Both the position numbers and the translations under genes were made by a program. The notes under the pieces were generated by a model, which was not told where the DNA came from, made no database searches, and was given only the letters and a program-made list of their open reading frames with translations. A stretch of 64,000 nt of DNA from Arthrobacter sp. B0490 (lineage in GTDB: Bacteria; Actinomycetota; Actinomycetes; Actinomycetales; Micrococcaceae): assembly GCF_002929355.1 (NCBI RefSeq), contig NZ_PJIR01000002.1, forward strand, positions 1 through 64,000. The letters run 5' to 3'. Shown in pieces: positions 26,453-36,234 of the stretch; position 1 is the first letter of the stretch; each line of letters opens with the position of its first letter.

Positions 26453-27861
26453 TGGCGACCACGCCCACCCGTCCGGGAGGACGCAAGCCCTCCGTCCGGC
26501 CGGCGCGCACCTCGGAGGCCGGCCGCCCCGTCGGGCCGTCCTCCGGGGCCGGCCGCGCGCCCGCACCGACGAGTGCCGCGGCCAAGGCCCACACCGTCAA
26601 GCCCGGCAGCACGACAGCCGTCCCGCGCACCACGGCACCCGAGGATCGGCCCGCGAAGGGCCTGCGGGCGAGCCTGAGGCGAGGCTGGGTGTTCCTGGAG
26701 GGCTCCGACCGCGCCCCCTCCGGGTCGAGCTACTACCTCATCCTCGGCGCAGCCCTCGCACTCACGGCCATCGGCCTCATGATGGTCCTCTCGGCGTCCT
26801 CCGTGGAGGCCATCTCCGAGGGCAAGGACACGTTCGACCTCTTCCTCAAGCAGGCCGTCTGGGCCAGCGCCGGACTCGTGCTGATGCTCGTGCTCTCACG
26901 ACTCGGCCCCCGCGCGTACAAGGCGCTGGCCTGGCCGAGCCTCGGGATCGCCATTGTGCTGCTGATCCTCGTGCTCGTGATCGGTGTCGAGATCAACGGC
27001 AACAAGAACTGGATCCAGATCGGCAGCCAGACCTTCCAGCCGTCGGAGCCGACGAAGCTCGCCCTGGCCCTCTGGTTCGCCTCCGTGCTCGAGCGCAAGA
27101 AGGCGCTCATCCGGGACTGGAAGCACGCCATGATCCCGGCCCTGCCGCTGGGCGGGTTGCCCATCGGGCTCGTCCTAATCGGCGGGGACCTCGGCACCGG
27201 ACTGGTGCTCATGATGATCGCCGGAGCGGCCCTGTTCTTCGCCGGTGCGCCGCTCAAGCTGTTCAGCCTCGCCGGCCTCGCCGCGCTGGCCGGCTCGCTG
27301 CTGATGGTCGCGACCAGTTCCAACCGTGGCGGGCGCATCAGCGCGTGGCTCGGCCTGAACTGCGACGACGGCGCCGACCTGTGCCTGCAGTCCGACAACG
27401 GGCTCTTCGCCATGGCGTCCGGCGGGTGGTTCGGGGTGGGGATCGGCCAGAGCCGGCAGAAGTGGAACTGGATCCCGGAAGCCCACAACGACTTCATCTT
27501 CGCGATCATCGGTGAGGAGTTCGGGTTGCTCGGCACGTCCGTGGTCATCCTCCTGTTCGGCATTCTCGCGGTGGCCACCATCCGCGTGGCGCTCCGCTAC
27601 ACGGACCCGTTCGTGCGGATCCTCATGGGCTCGATCCTCGTGTGGCTCATCGGGCAGGCCTTCGTCAACATCGGCATGGTCACGGGACTGCTCCCGGTCA
27701 TCGGCGTGCCGCTGCCCTTCATCTCCTACGGCGGATCGGCCCTCACCTTCACCCTCGCCGCCGTCGGCGTCCTGCTGTCGTTCGCGCGCAAGATGCCGCA
27801 CGCGCCGGACGCCGTGTCCCCGCTCCCGTCCTCCTCGAGAAGAGATCCCGCACTTCCATGA
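26452..27861 (+). CDS. ftsW: septal SEDS glycosyltransferase FtsW
   Basis: 469-residue SEDS-family peptidoglycan polymerase that works with FtsI at the septum. The first 95 residues are a basic, Pro/Ala-rich cytoplasmic tail, then about ten membrane helices. Motifs include [30 protein letters not shown] and the hallmark [16 protein letters not shown]. Two cysteines lie in the large external loop ([14 protein letters not shown]), a possible disulfide. The start is ATG with AAGGAG 5 nt upstream, on the last base of the murD stop. Confidence 0.94.
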   Translation: MATTPTRPGGRKPSVRPARTSEAGRPVGPSSGAGRAPAPTSAAAKAHTVKPGSTTAVPRTTAPEDRPAKGLRASLRRGWVFLEGSDRAPSGSSYYLILGAALALTAIGLMMVLSASSVEAISEGKDTFDLFLKQAVWASAGLVLMLVLSRLGPRAYKALAWPSLGIAIVLLILVLVIGVEINGNKNWIQIGSQTFQPSEPTKLALALWFASVLERKKALIRDWKHAMIPALPLGGLPIGLVLIGGDLGTGLVLMMIAGAALFFAGAPLKLFSLAGLAALAGSLLMVATSSNRGGRISAWLGLNCDDGADLCLQSDNGLFAMASGGWFGVGIGQSRQKWNWIPEAHNDFIFAIIGEEFGLLGTSVVILLFGILAVATIRVALRYTDPFVRILMGSILVWLIGQAFVNIGMVTGLLPVIGVPLPFISYGGSALTFTLAAVGVLLSFARKMPHAPDAVSPLPSSSRRDPALP

Positions 27862-28979
27862 CATCCCCCTCCACTCCTGAACGCCCCGTGTCGGTGGTCC
27901 TCGCGGGCGGCGGCACGGCGGGTCACATCAGCCCCCTGCTCGCGATCGCGGCGGCGATCGTCGAGCGGCGGCCCGGCACCCGCATCACGGCCGTCGGCAC
28001 CGAGGCGGGGATGGAGACACGCCTCGTCCCCGCCGCAGGGTTCGACCTCCGCACCATCGACCGCGTACCCATGCCCAGGAGGCCGTCGATCGACCTCGTC
28101 AAGCTCCCGGCGCGACTCGTCCGCGCGGTCCGCCAGGCACGGGCGATCGTGGCCGACGCGGGAGCCGATGTCGTCGTCGGTGTGGGCGGGTACGTCTCCA
28201 CCCCCGTGTACCTGGCCGCCTGGACGCGCCGCGTGCCCGTGGTGATCCACGAGGCGAACGCGCGCCCCGGGATGGCGAACCGGGTGGGCGCCCGCGTCGC
28301 CTCCCGCGTGGCCGTCGCGTTCGGGGGCACGGGCCTGAGGAACGCGGTGCTGGTCGGCATGCCCATGCGCCGGAGCATCGCAGAGCTGGACCGCGCGGCC
28401 GGGCAGGCCGGTGCGCGGGCGTCCCTGGGACTCGACCCGGAGCGGCCCACGCTCATCGTGACGGGCGGGTCGTCCGGAGCAGCGAGCCTCAACAGGGCGG
28501 TCGCCGAGGCTGCACCCGGGCTCACCGCGGCGGGCATGCAGATCCTCCACATCACCGGGCGGGGCAAGCAGGTGATGGCGCAGGACGGCACCCCGCCGGC
28601 CGTGCCCGGCTACCACCAGGTCGAATTCGTCGACGGGATGGAGCGCGTGTACGCCGCGGCCGACCTCCTCGTCGCGAGGGCCGGGGCGGCCACCGTCAGC
28701 GAGATCAGCGCCGTGGGCCTGCCCGCCGTACTCGTACCGCTGCCCCACGGCAACGGCGAGCAGAGATTCAATGCCGGCGCACTCGTCGGGTCCGGTGGTG
28801 CCCTCCTCGTGGACGACGCGGACTTCACCCCCGCGTGGATCCGCGACCACCTCCCCGGGCTCGTCACCGACCCGGGACGGCTCGCCGGCATGTCGGCGGC
28901 CTCCTACGCCCAGGGGGTGCGCGACGCGGACCGACGCATGGCGGACCTGGTCCTCGGCGCCGCGCGGAGCGCACGATGA
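27858..28979 (+). CDS. murG: lipid II synthase MurG
   Basis: 373-residue peripheral membrane GT28 glycosyltransferase adding GlcNAc to lipid [14 protein letters not shown] at the N-terminus is the glycine-loop signature. [24 protein letters not shown] and the donor-binding [24 protein letters not shown], ending GEQRFNA, are intact. ATG overlaps the ftsW stop and the TGA overlaps the murC start (both ATGA). Confidence 0.96.
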   Translation: MTSPSTPERPVSVVLAGGGTAGHISPLLAIAAAIVERRPGTRITAVGTEAGMETRLVPAAGFDLRTIDRVPMPRRPSIDLVKLPARLVRAVRQARAIVADAGADVVVGVGGYVSTPVYLAAWTRRVPVVIHEANARPGMANRVGARVASRVAVAFGGTGLRNAVLVGMPMRRSIAELDRAAGQAGARASLGLDPERPTLIVTGGSSGAASLNRAVAEAAPGLTAAGMQILHITGRGKQVMAQDGTPPAVPGYHQVEFVDGMERVYAAADLLVARAGAATVSEISAVGLPAVLVPLPHGNGEQRFNAGALVGSGGALLVDDADFTPAWIRDHLPGLVTDPGRLAGMSAASYAQGVRDADRRMADLVLGAARSAR

Positions 28980-30406
28980 ACGCCGGCATCCCGCAGGGCG
29001 CCGGACTGCGGGAACCCGTCCACTTCATCGGGCTGGGAGGTGCCGGCATGTCCGCCGTCGCGCGGGTCCTCCTCGGCCAGGGGGTGCGCGTCTCCGGCTC
29101 CGACGCCGCGGAGTCGAAGGGACTCCGCGCCCTCGCGGCGCTGGGCGCCGAGGTGCACGTCGGACACTCCGCCGGGGCCGTGCCCGACGGCGGCACGATC
29201 GTGATCTCGTCCGCGATCCGCGCGACGAACCCGGAGCTCGCCGAGGCGCGTCGGCGGGGACTGCCGGTCCTGCACCGCTCCCAGGCCCTCGCCGCGGCCA
29301 TGCACGGGCAGCACGGCGTCGCCGTGGCGGGCACGCACGGCAAGACCACGACGACCGCCATGATCACGGTCCTGCTCCGCGAAGCCGGGCTCGACCCGTC
29401 GTTCGCCATCGGCGGAGACGTCGCGGCCCTCGGCGTGAACGCGGCCTGGACCGGCAGCGACGTCTTCGTGGCCGAGGCGGACGAGTCCGACGGCTCGTTC
29501 CTCAACTACGCCCCGCGGATCGCGGTGGTCACCAACGTCGAGGCGGACCACCTCGACCACTACGGCACGGCCGAGGCCGTCCACGACTCCTTCCGGCAGT
29601 TCGCCCGGCGGCTGCCCGAGGACGGGCTGCTCGTGGCCTGCGCCGACGATCCCGGCGCCGCAGCCCTCGCGGAGGGCGTGCACGAGCCGTGCAGGGTCCG
29701 CACCTACGGGTACGCCGCCACCGCCGACCTCAGGATCAGTGACACGCGGGCCGTCGGGAGCACCACCAACAGCCTGCTCTCGTTCGCCGTCGACGGGCTC
29801 GACGCCCAGCAGGAGCTGCAACTCGGGGTCCCCGGTCGCCACAACATCCTCAACGCGGCGGCGGCCTTCGCCGTCGCTCTCGAACTCGGCGTCGACCCCG
29901 CCGTCGCGGCGGCCGCGCTGTCGCTGTTCTCTGGCGCGGCACGGCGCTTCGAGGCCCGGGGGGAGGGGGACGGCGTCCGTGTGTTCGACGACTACGCCCA
30001 CCACCCCACGGAGGTCGAGGCAGCCCTCACGGCTGCCCGGACGGTCGCGGGGGAGCACCGCGTGCACGCGCTCTTCCAGCCGCACCTGTTCTCCCGCACG
30101 CGGGAGTTCGCCGCCGGCTTCGCCGCGGCGCTCTCGCTCGCCGACACCGTCACCGTCCTGCCCGTCTACGCGGCCCGCGAGGACCCCGTGGACGACATCG
30201 GCGGGTGGACCATCACGGACCTCCTCCCCGGCGCCGCCTACATCGAGGACCCGGACGAGGCCCTGCGAGCCGTCACGGCGCACGCACGGGCGGGCGACAT
30301 CGTCCTCACCATCGGCGCGGGCGACGTCACCCAGTACGGCGTGCAGCTCGTCGCGCGGCTCAGGGAGCGGGCGGCAGCGCAGGACCGGCCCGGGTCGCCG
30401 CGATGA
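28976..30406 (+). CDS. murC: UDP-MurNAc--L-alanine ligase MurC
   Basis: 476-residue Mur ligase that starts stem-peptide synthesis by adding L-Ala. Motifs: [18 protein letters not shown]-loop [33 protein letters not shown] and [14 protein letters not shown]. Four-nucleotide overlaps with both neighbours indicate translational coupling through murG-murC-ftsQ. Confidence 0.96.
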   Translation: MNAGIPQGAGLREPVHFIGLGGAGMSAVARVLLGQGVRVSGSDAAESKGLRALAALGAEVHVGHSAGAVPDGGTIVISSAIRATNPELAEARRRGLPVLHRSQALAAAMHGQHGVAVAGTHGKTTTTAMITVLLREAGLDPSFAIGGDVAALGVNAAWTGSDVFVAEADESDGSFLNYAPRIAVVTNVEADHLDHYGTAEAVHDSFRQFARRLPEDGLLVACADDPGAAALAEGVHEPCRVRTYGYAATADLRISDTRAVGSTTNSLLSFAVDGLDAQQELQLGVPGRHNILNAAAAFAVALELGVDPAVAAAALSLFSGAARRFEARGEGDGVRVFDDYAHHPTEVEAALTAARTVAGEHRVHALFQPHLFSRTREFAAGFAAALSLADTVTVLPVYAAREDPVDDIGGWTITDLLPGAAYIEDPDEALRAVTAHARAGDIVLTIGAGDVTQYGVQLVARLRERAAAQDRPGSPR

Positions 30407-31233
30407 CGCCCCGGAAGCCTCGACCCACACCTCCCTCCAGCCCCTCCCGCGCCGCCGGTGCGCCGGGCGGGACGGTATCGCAGCTCGATCGGCGTGACGG
30501 CGGGACACCGCCCGGGAAGGTCCTGGACTTCCCGACCCCGCGGAAGTCGCACAGGCTCCGGAACATCCTCCTCGCGGTCACCGCGGTGGTGCTGGTCCTC
30601 GGCGGGGTCGTCGCCTACGTGGTGTTCTCGCCCGCCCTCGCCCTCCGGACCGTCGTGGTCGAGGGCAACGTGCTCGTGCCGACGCAGGAGGTGGACGCCG
30701 CCCTGGCTCCGCTCCTGGGAACCTCGCTCACCAGGATCTCGCCGGACCAGGTCCGAGGGCTGCTCGCGGACAAGGCGCCCATCGACGACATCCGGATCGC
30801 TGCGGAGCCACCTTCCACGCTCGTGGTCACGGTGCAGGAGCGTGTCCCCGTCGCCGTGCTGCAGAGCGGCCGGGAGTTCGTGCTGATCGACTCCGAGGGC
30901 CGCCACCTCGCGAGCGTCACGCAGCGCGACCAGGTCAAGCTGCCGCTGATCGACGGAGGGACGAATGCGGTCAACTCCGAGGTCTTCTCCTCCATCACCG
31001 CGGTCCTGGCCGAGCTGCCCGTGGAGGTGCTGTCCCGGCTCAACAACGCCTCGGCGGCGAGTGTCGACTCCATCCGGCTGTCCCTGTCGGGCGACCAGCG
31101 GATCTTCTGGGGCAGCTCGGAGCGCAGCGCCGAGAAGGCGCGGGTGCTCGAGGCGATGCTCGCCATGCCGGCCACCGACCCGCCGGTCCGCGAGTTCGAC
31201 GTCAGCACTCCCGACCGGCCCGTCACGCGGTGA
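30403..31233 (+). CDS. ftsQ: cell division protein FtsQ
   Basis: 276-residue bitopic divisome protein. A basic, Pro-rich cytoplasmic tail is followed by one membrane helix (about 54-75, NILLAVTAVVLVLGGVVAYVVF). Next comes the POTRA domain (about 78-148) opening ALRTVVVEGNVLVPTQEV, and the FtsQ beta-domain with VQERVPVAVLQSGREFVLIDSEG. It links FtsL/FtsB-type proteins to the septal synthases. It is the last gene of the overlapping run; a 308-bp gap with its own promoter separates it from ftsZ. Confidence 0.92.
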   Translation: MTPRKPRPTPPSSPSRAAGAPGGTVSQLDRRDGGTPPGKVLDFPTPRKSHRLRNILLAVTAVVLVLGGVVAYVVFSPALALRTVVVEGNVLVPTQEVDAALAPLLGTSLTRISPDQVRGLLADKAPIDDIRIAAEPPSTLVVTVQERVPVAVLQSGREFVLIDSEGRHLASVTQRDQVKLPLIDGGTNAVNSEVFSSITAVLAELPVEVLSRLNNASAASVDSIRLSLSGDQRIFWGSSERSAEKARVLEAMLAMPATDPPVREFDVSTPDRPVTR

Positions 31234-31383
31234 CGGCAGCCGACGGGCGAGGCAGGCGAGGACTCATCCGACGGACGCGGATCGTCGGCGGTCCGGGACG
31301 ATTCCCGACGGTCTCCGGGCGCGGATCAGACATCGGCGAGGAGGGCAACACGGGCGACACGCCCGACACACGGCGCCCGGTCT

Positions 31384-31412
31384 TTGCAACGCGCAGCGTA
31401 AGCCCCTAGCGT
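31384..31412 (+). promoter_or_regulatory. ftsZ promoter
   Basis: TTGCAA (31384-31389), a 17-nt spacer and TAGCGT (31407-31412). The predicted transcript starts near 31419, giving a leader of about 120 nt. Confidence 0.7.
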
Positions 31413-31435
31413 CAGAGATAGAAGTTACCTGACAT

Positions 31436-31469
31436 AACGTTAACTCTCAACCTGAACGTTAACGTTTTT
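31436..31469 (+). promoter_or_regulatory. AACGTTAAC repeat/hairpin in the ftsZ leader
   Basis: AACGTTAAC occurs at 31436-31444 and 31455-31463, 19 bp apart. The first copy can pair with GTTAACGTT (31458-31466) to form a 9-bp stem with a 13-nt loop, and the right arm runs directly into a five-T tract (31465-31469). It can be read as an operator pair or as a weak attenuator. Confidence 0.5.
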
Positions 31470-31493
31470 CACGCGTGAAGGTTCGGCCGAACC
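31468..31493. promoter_or_regulatory. two adjacent palindromes in the ftsZ leader
   Basis: TTCACGCGTGAA (31468-31479) and GGTTCGGCCGAACC (31480-31493) are perfect 12- and 14-bp palindromes lying end to end. Confidence 0.6.
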
Positions 31494-31541
31494 CTCGGCA
31501 GCCCCCGTACAGCACACAGATTCGAACAAGGGACACAGGAC

Positions 31542-32735
31542 GTGGCAGCACCTCAGAATTACTTGGCCGTCATCAAGGTCGTCGGCATCGGCGGCGGCGG
31601 CGTCAACGCCGTCAACCGGATGATCGAGGTCGGGCTCCGCGGCGTGGAGTTCATCGCCATCAACACGGACGCCCAGGCGCTGCTGATGAGTGACGCGGAC
31701 GTCAAGCTCGACGTCGGACGTGAACTCACCCGCGGCCTCGGCGCAGGAGCGGACCCCGAAGTGGGCCGGCGTGCCGCGGAGGACCACGCGGAGGAGATCG
31801 AGGAGGTCATGCGCGGGGCCGACATGGTCTTCGTGACCGCCGGAGAGGGAGGCGGCACCGGTACCGGTGGCGCTCCCGTCGTCGCCCGCATCGCCCGCTC
31901 CCTGGGTGCGCTGACCATCGGCGTGGTCACCCGTCCCTTCACCTTCGAGGGACGCCGCCGCTCCAACCAGGCAGAGAGCGGCATCGACACGCTCCGCGAG
32001 GAGGTCGACACCCTCATCGTCATCCCGAACGACCGGCTGCTGTCCATCAGCGACCGCAACGTCTCGATGCTCGACGCGTTCCGCTCCGCCGACCAGGTGC
32101 TGCTCTCGGGTGTCCAGGGCATCACTGACCTCATCACCACGCCGGGCCTGATCAACCTCGACTTCGCGGACGTGAAGTCCGTCATGCAGGGAGCCGGCTC
32201 GGCGCTCATGGGTATCGGTTCCGCACGCGGCGAGGACCGGGCCGTGAAGGCCGCGGAACTCGCCATCGCGTCACCGCTCCTCGAGGCCTCCATCGACGGC
32301 GCGCACGGCGTCCTGCTGTCGATCCAGGGCGGGTCGGATCTCGGCCTGTTCGAGATCAACGAGGCCGCGCGCCTCGTCCAGGAGGTCGCGCACCCGGAGG
32401 CGAACATCATCTTCGGCGCCGTGATCGACGACGCACTCGGCGACGAGGCGCGCGTGACGGTCATCGCCGCCGGATTCGACCAGGTGGACGCCACCTCACA
32501 GCCCGCTGCCGCGCCCGCTCCCGCCTCGCGCCCCGCCGTCGCCCCGAGCGTCGGCGGCGACAGGCAGCGCGTGCCGGCCACCGCAGGCCTCGGCGCCTGG
32601 TCGCAGCAGCGTGCGCAGAACGTCCAGGCCGTCCCGGCCGATTCGGGCTTCGACGTGGACCTGCCCGCGATCGTGGAGCCCGACCTGTCCGCCGGCCGAT
32701 CGGACGACCTCGACGTACCCGACTTCCTGAAGTAG
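31542..32735 (+). CDS. ftsZ: cell division protein FtsZ
   Basis: 397-residue tubulin-like GTPase that assembles the Z ring and recruits the divisome. The GTP-binding signature GGGTGTG is at 103-109, preceded by [14 protein letters not shown], with the T7 loop [11 protein letters not shown]. After the globular domain (to about 315) is an Ala/Pro-rich linker, then the conserved C-terminal peptide DLDVPDFLK that binds SepF and FtsW in actinobacteria. The start is GTG; AAGGGA and AGGA upstream serve as the ribosome site. It has its own promoter in the ftsQ-ftsZ gap. Confidence 0.98.
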   Translation: MAAPQNYLAVIKVVGIGGGGVNAVNRMIEVGLRGVEFIAINTDAQALLMSDADVKLDVGRELTRGLGAGADPEVGRRAAEDHAEEIEEVMRGADMVFVTAGEGGGTGTGGAPVVARIARSLGALTIGVVTRPFTFEGRRRSNQAESGIDTLREEVDTLIVIPNDRLLSISDRNVSMLDAFRSADQVLLSGVQGITDLITTPGLINLDFADVKSVMQGAGSALMGIGSARGEDRAVKAAELAIASPLLEASIDGAHGVLLSIQGGSDLGLFEINEAARLVQEVAHPEANIIFGAVIDDALGDEARVTVIAAGFDQVDATSQPAAAPAPASRPAVAPSVGGDRQRVPATAGLGAWSQQRAQNVQAVPADSGFDVDLPAIVEPDLSAGRSDDLDVPDFLK

Positions 32736-32738
32736 TCG

Positions 32739-33560
32739 GTGCACGCAGCCGACGGTCCCGGACCGGACTCGCCGTTCCACTGGAACGCGGAAGTCCGTCC
32801 GGGGCTCCGGGTCGCCTTCACCACCGCGACGGCGGGCAACCTCGCCCTCCATGTCGGGGACGACGCGGACGGGGTGCGCCGGAACCGCCGCCGGCTCGAG
32901 GAATCGATGGGGGTCGCCGCGGGATCCCTGCGCTTCATGAGCCAGACCCACTCCGACCGCGTCGCGGTGCTCGACGACGGCCAGCACGGCCAGCACGGCC
33001 AGCACCGCCAGCACGGTCGGGGCGCCGGCGGAGCTGCATGGGACGCCCTGGACGCCGCCCGGACGCCCGATGCCGACGGCATGGTCTCCCGGGACGGCCT
33101 GCACCCGCTGGCCGTCCTCGTGGCCGACTGCGTGCCGATCGTCCTCGCCGATGCCTCGGTCGCGGAGGGCGGCACGGGCGCGACGGCCGTCGTCCATGCC
33201 GGCCGCGCCGGCGTCGGCAACGGGATCGTCGCGAACGCGGTGCGGGTCCTCGCCCGGTCCGGCGCGCGCGACCTCGTCGCGTGGATCGGACCGTCCGTCT
33301 GCGGCTCCTGCTACGAGGTCCCTGAGGACATGATGCGCTCGGTGGCCGAGGGCCTGCCCGAGGCCGCGTCCCGGACCCGCACCGGTACCCCCGCGCTCGA
33401 CCTGCCCGCCGCGGTCCGCCGCCAGCTCGAGGGCGCCGGAATCCGCGTCGGACGGGTGTCCGGGAACGGCAGCCCCTGCACGCTGGAGAATCCGGGGCTG
33501 TTCTCGCACCGCCGGGAACCCGGAGCCGGCCGCATCGCCGGCCTGGTGTGGCGGCCATGA
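32739..33560 (+). CDS. pgeF: PgeF/YfiH (YlmD)-family multicopper-fold protein
   Basis: 273-residue member of the DUF152/YfiH family. E. coli PgeF (YfiH) edits mis-incorporated peptidoglycan precursors, and relatives act as purine nucleoside phosphorylases. The metal ligands are recognisable in QTHSDRV, VADCVPIVLAD and VVHAGRAGVGNG. The usual HAGWRG is changed to HAGRAG, losing the Trp. A 9-bp repeat inserts Gln-His-Gly units right after the first His motif. GTG start 3 nt after the ftsZ stop; TGA overlaps the next ATG. Confidence 0.85.
   Translation: MHAADGPGPDSPFHWNAEVRPGLRVAFTTATAGNLALHVGDDADGVRRNRRRLEESMGVAAGSLRFMSQTHSDRVAVLDDGQHGQHGQHRQHGRGAGGAAWDALDAARTPDADGMVSRDGLHPLAVLVADCVPIVLADASVAEGGTGATAVVHAGRAGVGNGIVANAVRVLARSGARDLVAWIGPSVCGSCYEVPEDMMRSVAEGLPEAASRTRTGTPALDLPAAVRRQLEGAGIRVGRVSGNGSPCTLENPGLFSHRREPGAGRIAGLVWRP
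32981..33016. repeat. 4 x 9-bp tandem repeat inside pgeF
   Basis: CCAGCACGG is repeated four times (the third copy ends CCG), encoding QHG-QHG-QHR-QHG. Confidence 0.9.
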
Positions 33561-34339
33561 CGCCCGGCGACGCCGGTTCCGGGGACCGCCGCGCGCTCGA
33601 GCTCGCCATGCGGCTCGGCGACGTCCGGGCGCGCATTGCCGCGGCCGCGGCCGGGCGCGCCGCACCGGATCTCATCGTCGTCACCAAGTACTTCCCGGCG
33701 TCCGACCTGCGCATCCTCGCGCGCCTCGGCGTCGCGGACGTCGGGGAGAACCGGGACCAGGAGGCCGCCGGGAAGGCGGCCGAGCTCGAGGACCTCGCGC
33801 TCAGATGGCACTTCATCGGGCAGATGCAGACCAATAAGGCGAAGTCGGTCGTGCGGTACGCGCACAGCGTGCACTCGGTGGACCGTGCGCCGCTCGTGGA
33901 CGCGCTGGGGAAGGCGATGGCCGCCGAGCAGGCGCGCAGGGCGGCACAGGGCCTCCCTGACCGTCCGGACCTCGACTGCTTCCTGCAGTTCACCCTCGAC
34001 GACGGCGTGTCGGGAGTGCCGTCCACGGAGCGGGATGCGCCCCGGACCCGCAGTCGCGGCGGCGCGCTCCCGGCCGATGCGGAAGACCTGGCCCGTGCCG
34101 TCGGCGCGGCCGCCGGCCTCCGCCTCGCCGGCGTCATGGGCGTCGCGCCGCTCGGCGGGGATCCCGCCGACGCGTTCGGCCGACTGCTGCGCATCAGCGC
34201 CACGGTGAGGGCCGTCGACCCCTCCGCGTCGGCCGTCTCCGCGGGCATGAGCGGGGACCTCGAGGCGGCCGTCGCCGCCGGCGCGACACACCTCAGGATC
34301 GGTTCTGATGTGCTCGGTCCCCGTCCGGGCGTGGGGTAG
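33557..34339 (+). CDS. yggS: YggS-family PLP homeostasis protein
   Basis: 260-residue fold-type III pyridoxal-phosphate protein, without known catalytic activity, that buffers PLP and amino-acid pools. The PLP lysine is in [38 protein letters not shown] and [24 protein letters not shown] are the family blocks. The usual FIGxLQxNK reads [10 protein letters not shown] 20-residue hydrophilic insert ([17 protein letters not shown]) sits in the middle. ATG 33557 overlaps the pgeF stop (ATGA). Confidence 0.92.
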   Translation: MTPGDAGSGDRRALELAMRLGDVRARIAAAAAGRAAPDLIVVTKYFPASDLRILARLGVADVGENRDQEAAGKAAELEDLALRWHFIGQMQTNKAKSVVRYAHSVHSVDRAPLVDALGKAMAAEQARRAAQGLPDRPDLDCFLQFTLDDGVSGVPSTERDAPRTRSRGGALPADAEDLARAVGAAAGLRLAGVMGVAPLGGDPADAFGRLLRISATVRAVDPSASAVSAGMSGDLEAAVAAGATHLRIGSDVLGPRPGVG

Positions 34340-34431
34340 CGTTCCAGCTAGAACGGCGGCCCGACGGGCGGCCGGGCGGGACGCATGCCGCCGGACCCCA
34401 CCAATCCACCTCTCTCAGAACAGGAGTCACC

Positions 34432-34953
34432 ATGGCTGGCGCACTGCGCAAGACGATGATCTACCTCGGGCTCGCCGATGGTGATGAGCACTACGAGCCC
34501 GAACCGAAGAGCGCGCACAGCAGGAACGAGGATTACGCAGTGGACTACGACCGCGACGAACGCCACCTCGAGCCCGCCCCGGCGGTGACCCGGGTCGCTC
34601 CCGCGGAGGAGTACCGCGCCCCCGTGACGCCCATCAAGCGCGCCCCGTCGTCGCGTGAGGACTCCGGTGTGCTGCGCCAGATCACCACCATCCACCCGCG
34701 CTCCTACAACGACGCCAAGCTGATCGGCGAGAGCTTCCGGGACGGTATCCCCGTCATCATGAACGTCACCGACATGGGCGAGTCGGATGCCAAGCGGCTC
34801 GTCGACTTCTCCGCCGGTCTCGTCTTCGGCCTGCACGGCAGCATCGAGCGGGTCACCAATAAGGTGTTCCTGCTGTCGCCGTCGTATATTGAAGTCCTCG
34901 GCGAGGACCTGAAGGCAAGCGAAGCACAGACCAGCTTCTTCAACCAGAGCTGA
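34432..34953 (+). CDS. sepF: cell division protein SepF
   Basis: 173-residue FtsZ membrane anchor. The N-terminal [14 protein letters not shown] is the amphipathic membrane-binding helix, an acidic/Pro-rich linker follows, and the DUF552 core (about 82-165) starts [24 protein letters not shown] and contains [17 protein letters not shown]. It binds the FtsZ C-terminal peptide and is essential in actinobacteria lacking FtsA. AGGAG lies 5 nt before the ATG. Confidence 0.95.
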   Translation: MAGALRKTMIYLGLADGDEHYEPEPKSAHSRNEDYAVDYDRDERHLEPAPAVTRVAPAEEYRAPVTPIKRAPSSREDSGVLRQITTIHPRSYNDAKLIGESFRDGIPVIMNVTDMGESDAKRLVDFSAGLVFGLHGSIERVTNKVFLLSPSYIEVLGEDLKASEAQTSFFNQS

Positions 34954-35014
34954 CCGCTGCGGCCGCCACGGTCGCATCCGACCCTCCGATGACCCGAAGG
35001 ACTGGAACTGCTCC

Positions 35015-35305
35015 GTGAGTCTGGTATTCGCCCTGATCTACCTGGTACTGATGCTGTTCCAGCTCGCCCTGATCCTGCGGATCGTCTACGACGCCGTCCA
35101 GGGCTTCGCACGGGACTGGCGTCCGCAGAAGCTCGCGCTGGTCCTCGCGTCCGGCGTCTACTCGGTGACCGATCCGCCCATCAAGGCACTGCGCCGGCTC
35201 ATCCCGCCGCTCCGCCTGGGCGGGGTGCAGCTGGACCTCGCATTCCTGGTGCTCTTCATCCTCGTGCTGATCCTGATGTCGGTGTCCGCAGGGCTCGCAG
35301 CCTAG
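35015..35305 (+). CDS. yggT: YggT-family membrane protein
   Basis: 96-residue integral membrane protein with two hydrophobic helices (about 3-26 and 68-92) flanking a basic loop, FARDWRPQKLALVLASGVYSVTDPPIKALRRLIPP, the family core. Its molecular role is unknown, but it is regularly found between sepF and divIVA in Gram-positives and is implicated in division or osmotic tolerance. GTG start with only a poor ribosome site (AAGG 14 nt upstream). Confidence 0.9.
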   Translation: MSLVFALIYLVLMLFQLALILRIVYDAVQGFARDWRPQKLALVLASGVYSVTDPPIKALRRLIPPLRLGGVQLDLAFLVLFILVLILMSVSAGLAA

Positions 35306-35449
35306 GCTCCGACGCCGTTTCGTGATGCGGTTCCAGAAGATATACGCTGATTCACAGTTCGACGTGGGTCCGGTGCTCATGTCCACAATTCGGTACCACA
35401 GCCATGCCCGCCTCCCGGTGGACGGCTTCTATGAGTATGAGGTGACCAG

Positions 35450-36097
35450 ATGGCTTTGACGCCAGAAGACGTTGTCAACAAGAGGTTCCAGCCGACGAAG
35501 TTCCGCGAGGGCTATGACCAGGACGAGGTCGACGACTTCCTCGACGAGATCGTCGTCGAGCTCCGCCGCCTGAACTCCGAGAACGAGGAACTGCGCCGCC
35601 GGGCCACCGACGGACCCACCGACACCTCGCAGCCCCTCACGGTCCCGGCCCCGGTCGCCGCCAGCACGCACACCGAGGACGTCGTCGAGGACGCCGACGC
35701 CGGGAAGGCCCCCGAGACGGTCGCAGCGGCCGAGGAGCCGACCCCCGCCCCGGCAGCACCCGCCGCGCCGGCCGGCAGTTCGGCCGAGTCCGCCGCGGGC
35801 GTCCTCGCCATGGCCCAGCGCCTGCACGACGAATACGTCAACGCCGGTGTGGAGCAGCGCGACAAGATCATCGCCGAGGCGCAGATCGAGGCCAGCGGCC
35901 TGGTCAACGACGCCGAGGAGAAGAGCCGCAAGACCCTCGGGGACCTCGAGGAGCAGAAGACCGAACTCGAGCAGACGGTCGAGCAGCTCCGTGGCTTCGA
36001 GCGCGACTACCGCGCCCGCCTCAAGGCGTACATCGAGGGCCAGCTGCGCGACCTCGACGCCCGCGGCTCGCTCGCGTCCGACGCGTCGGCCTCCTAG
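35450..36097 (+). CDS. divIVA: polar growth/septum-site protein DivIVA (Wag31)
   Basis: 215-residue coiled-coil protein that senses negative membrane curvature and organises polar growth in actinobacteria. The N-terminal lipid-binding domain MALTPEDVVNKRFQPTKFREGYDQDEVDDFLDEI is classic. A first coiled coil (LRRLNSENEELRRRA) is followed by an Ala/Pro/Glu-rich linker (about 55-112) and a long second coiled coil from about 113 to 205. In mycobacteria and streptomycetes the homologue is a Ser/Thr kinase target. Ribosome site GAGGTG 6 nt before the ATG. Two terminators follow. Confidence 0.95.
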   Translation: MALTPEDVVNKRFQPTKFREGYDQDEVDDFLDEIVVELRRLNSENEELRRRATDGPTDTSQPLTVPAPVAASTHTEDVVEDADAGKAPETVAAAEEPTPAPAAPAAPAGSSAESAAGVLAMAQRLHDEYVNAGVEQRDKIIAEAQIEASGLVNDAEEKSRKTLGDLEEQKTELEQTVEQLRGFERDYRARLKAYIEGQLRDLDARGSLASDASAS

Positions 36098-36106
36098 CAG
36101 GACATC

Positions 36107-36127
36107 CGGCCCGACCGCGTCGGGCCG
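36107..36127 (+). terminator. first divIVA terminator hairpin
   Basis: Perfect 9-bp stem CGGCCCGAC/GTCGGGCCG with a 3-nt loop, 9 nt after the divIVA stop. Confidence 0.6.
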
Positions 36128-36131
36128 CAGT

Positions 36132-36178
36132 GGAAGGGCCGGTGGCCGGGGGCACGATCCCCGGCGGCCGGCCCTTCC
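36132..36178 (+). terminator. second divIVA terminator hairpin
   Basis: Long stem: GGAAGGGCCGG pairs with CCGGCCCTTCC (11 bp), then a 2x2 internal loop and a further 7 bp (GCCGGGG/CCCCGGC) around a 7-nt loop. It directly follows the first hairpin, so lspA-rluD form a separate unit. Confidence 0.7.
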
Positions 36179-36234
36179 GCCGTTCCAGCCGCCACGCATC
36201 GTGGCGGTCCCACCGAGTAGACCTTGGACGCATC

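Larger units (their letters stand above)
31234..31541. other. 308-bp ftsQ-ftsZ intergenic region
   Basis: The first 150 bp show nothing recognisable. The rest holds a well-spaced promoter and an unusually AT-rich, palindrome-packed leader (listed separately), ending with AAGGGACACAGGAC upstream of the ftsZ GTG. Confidence 0.7.
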
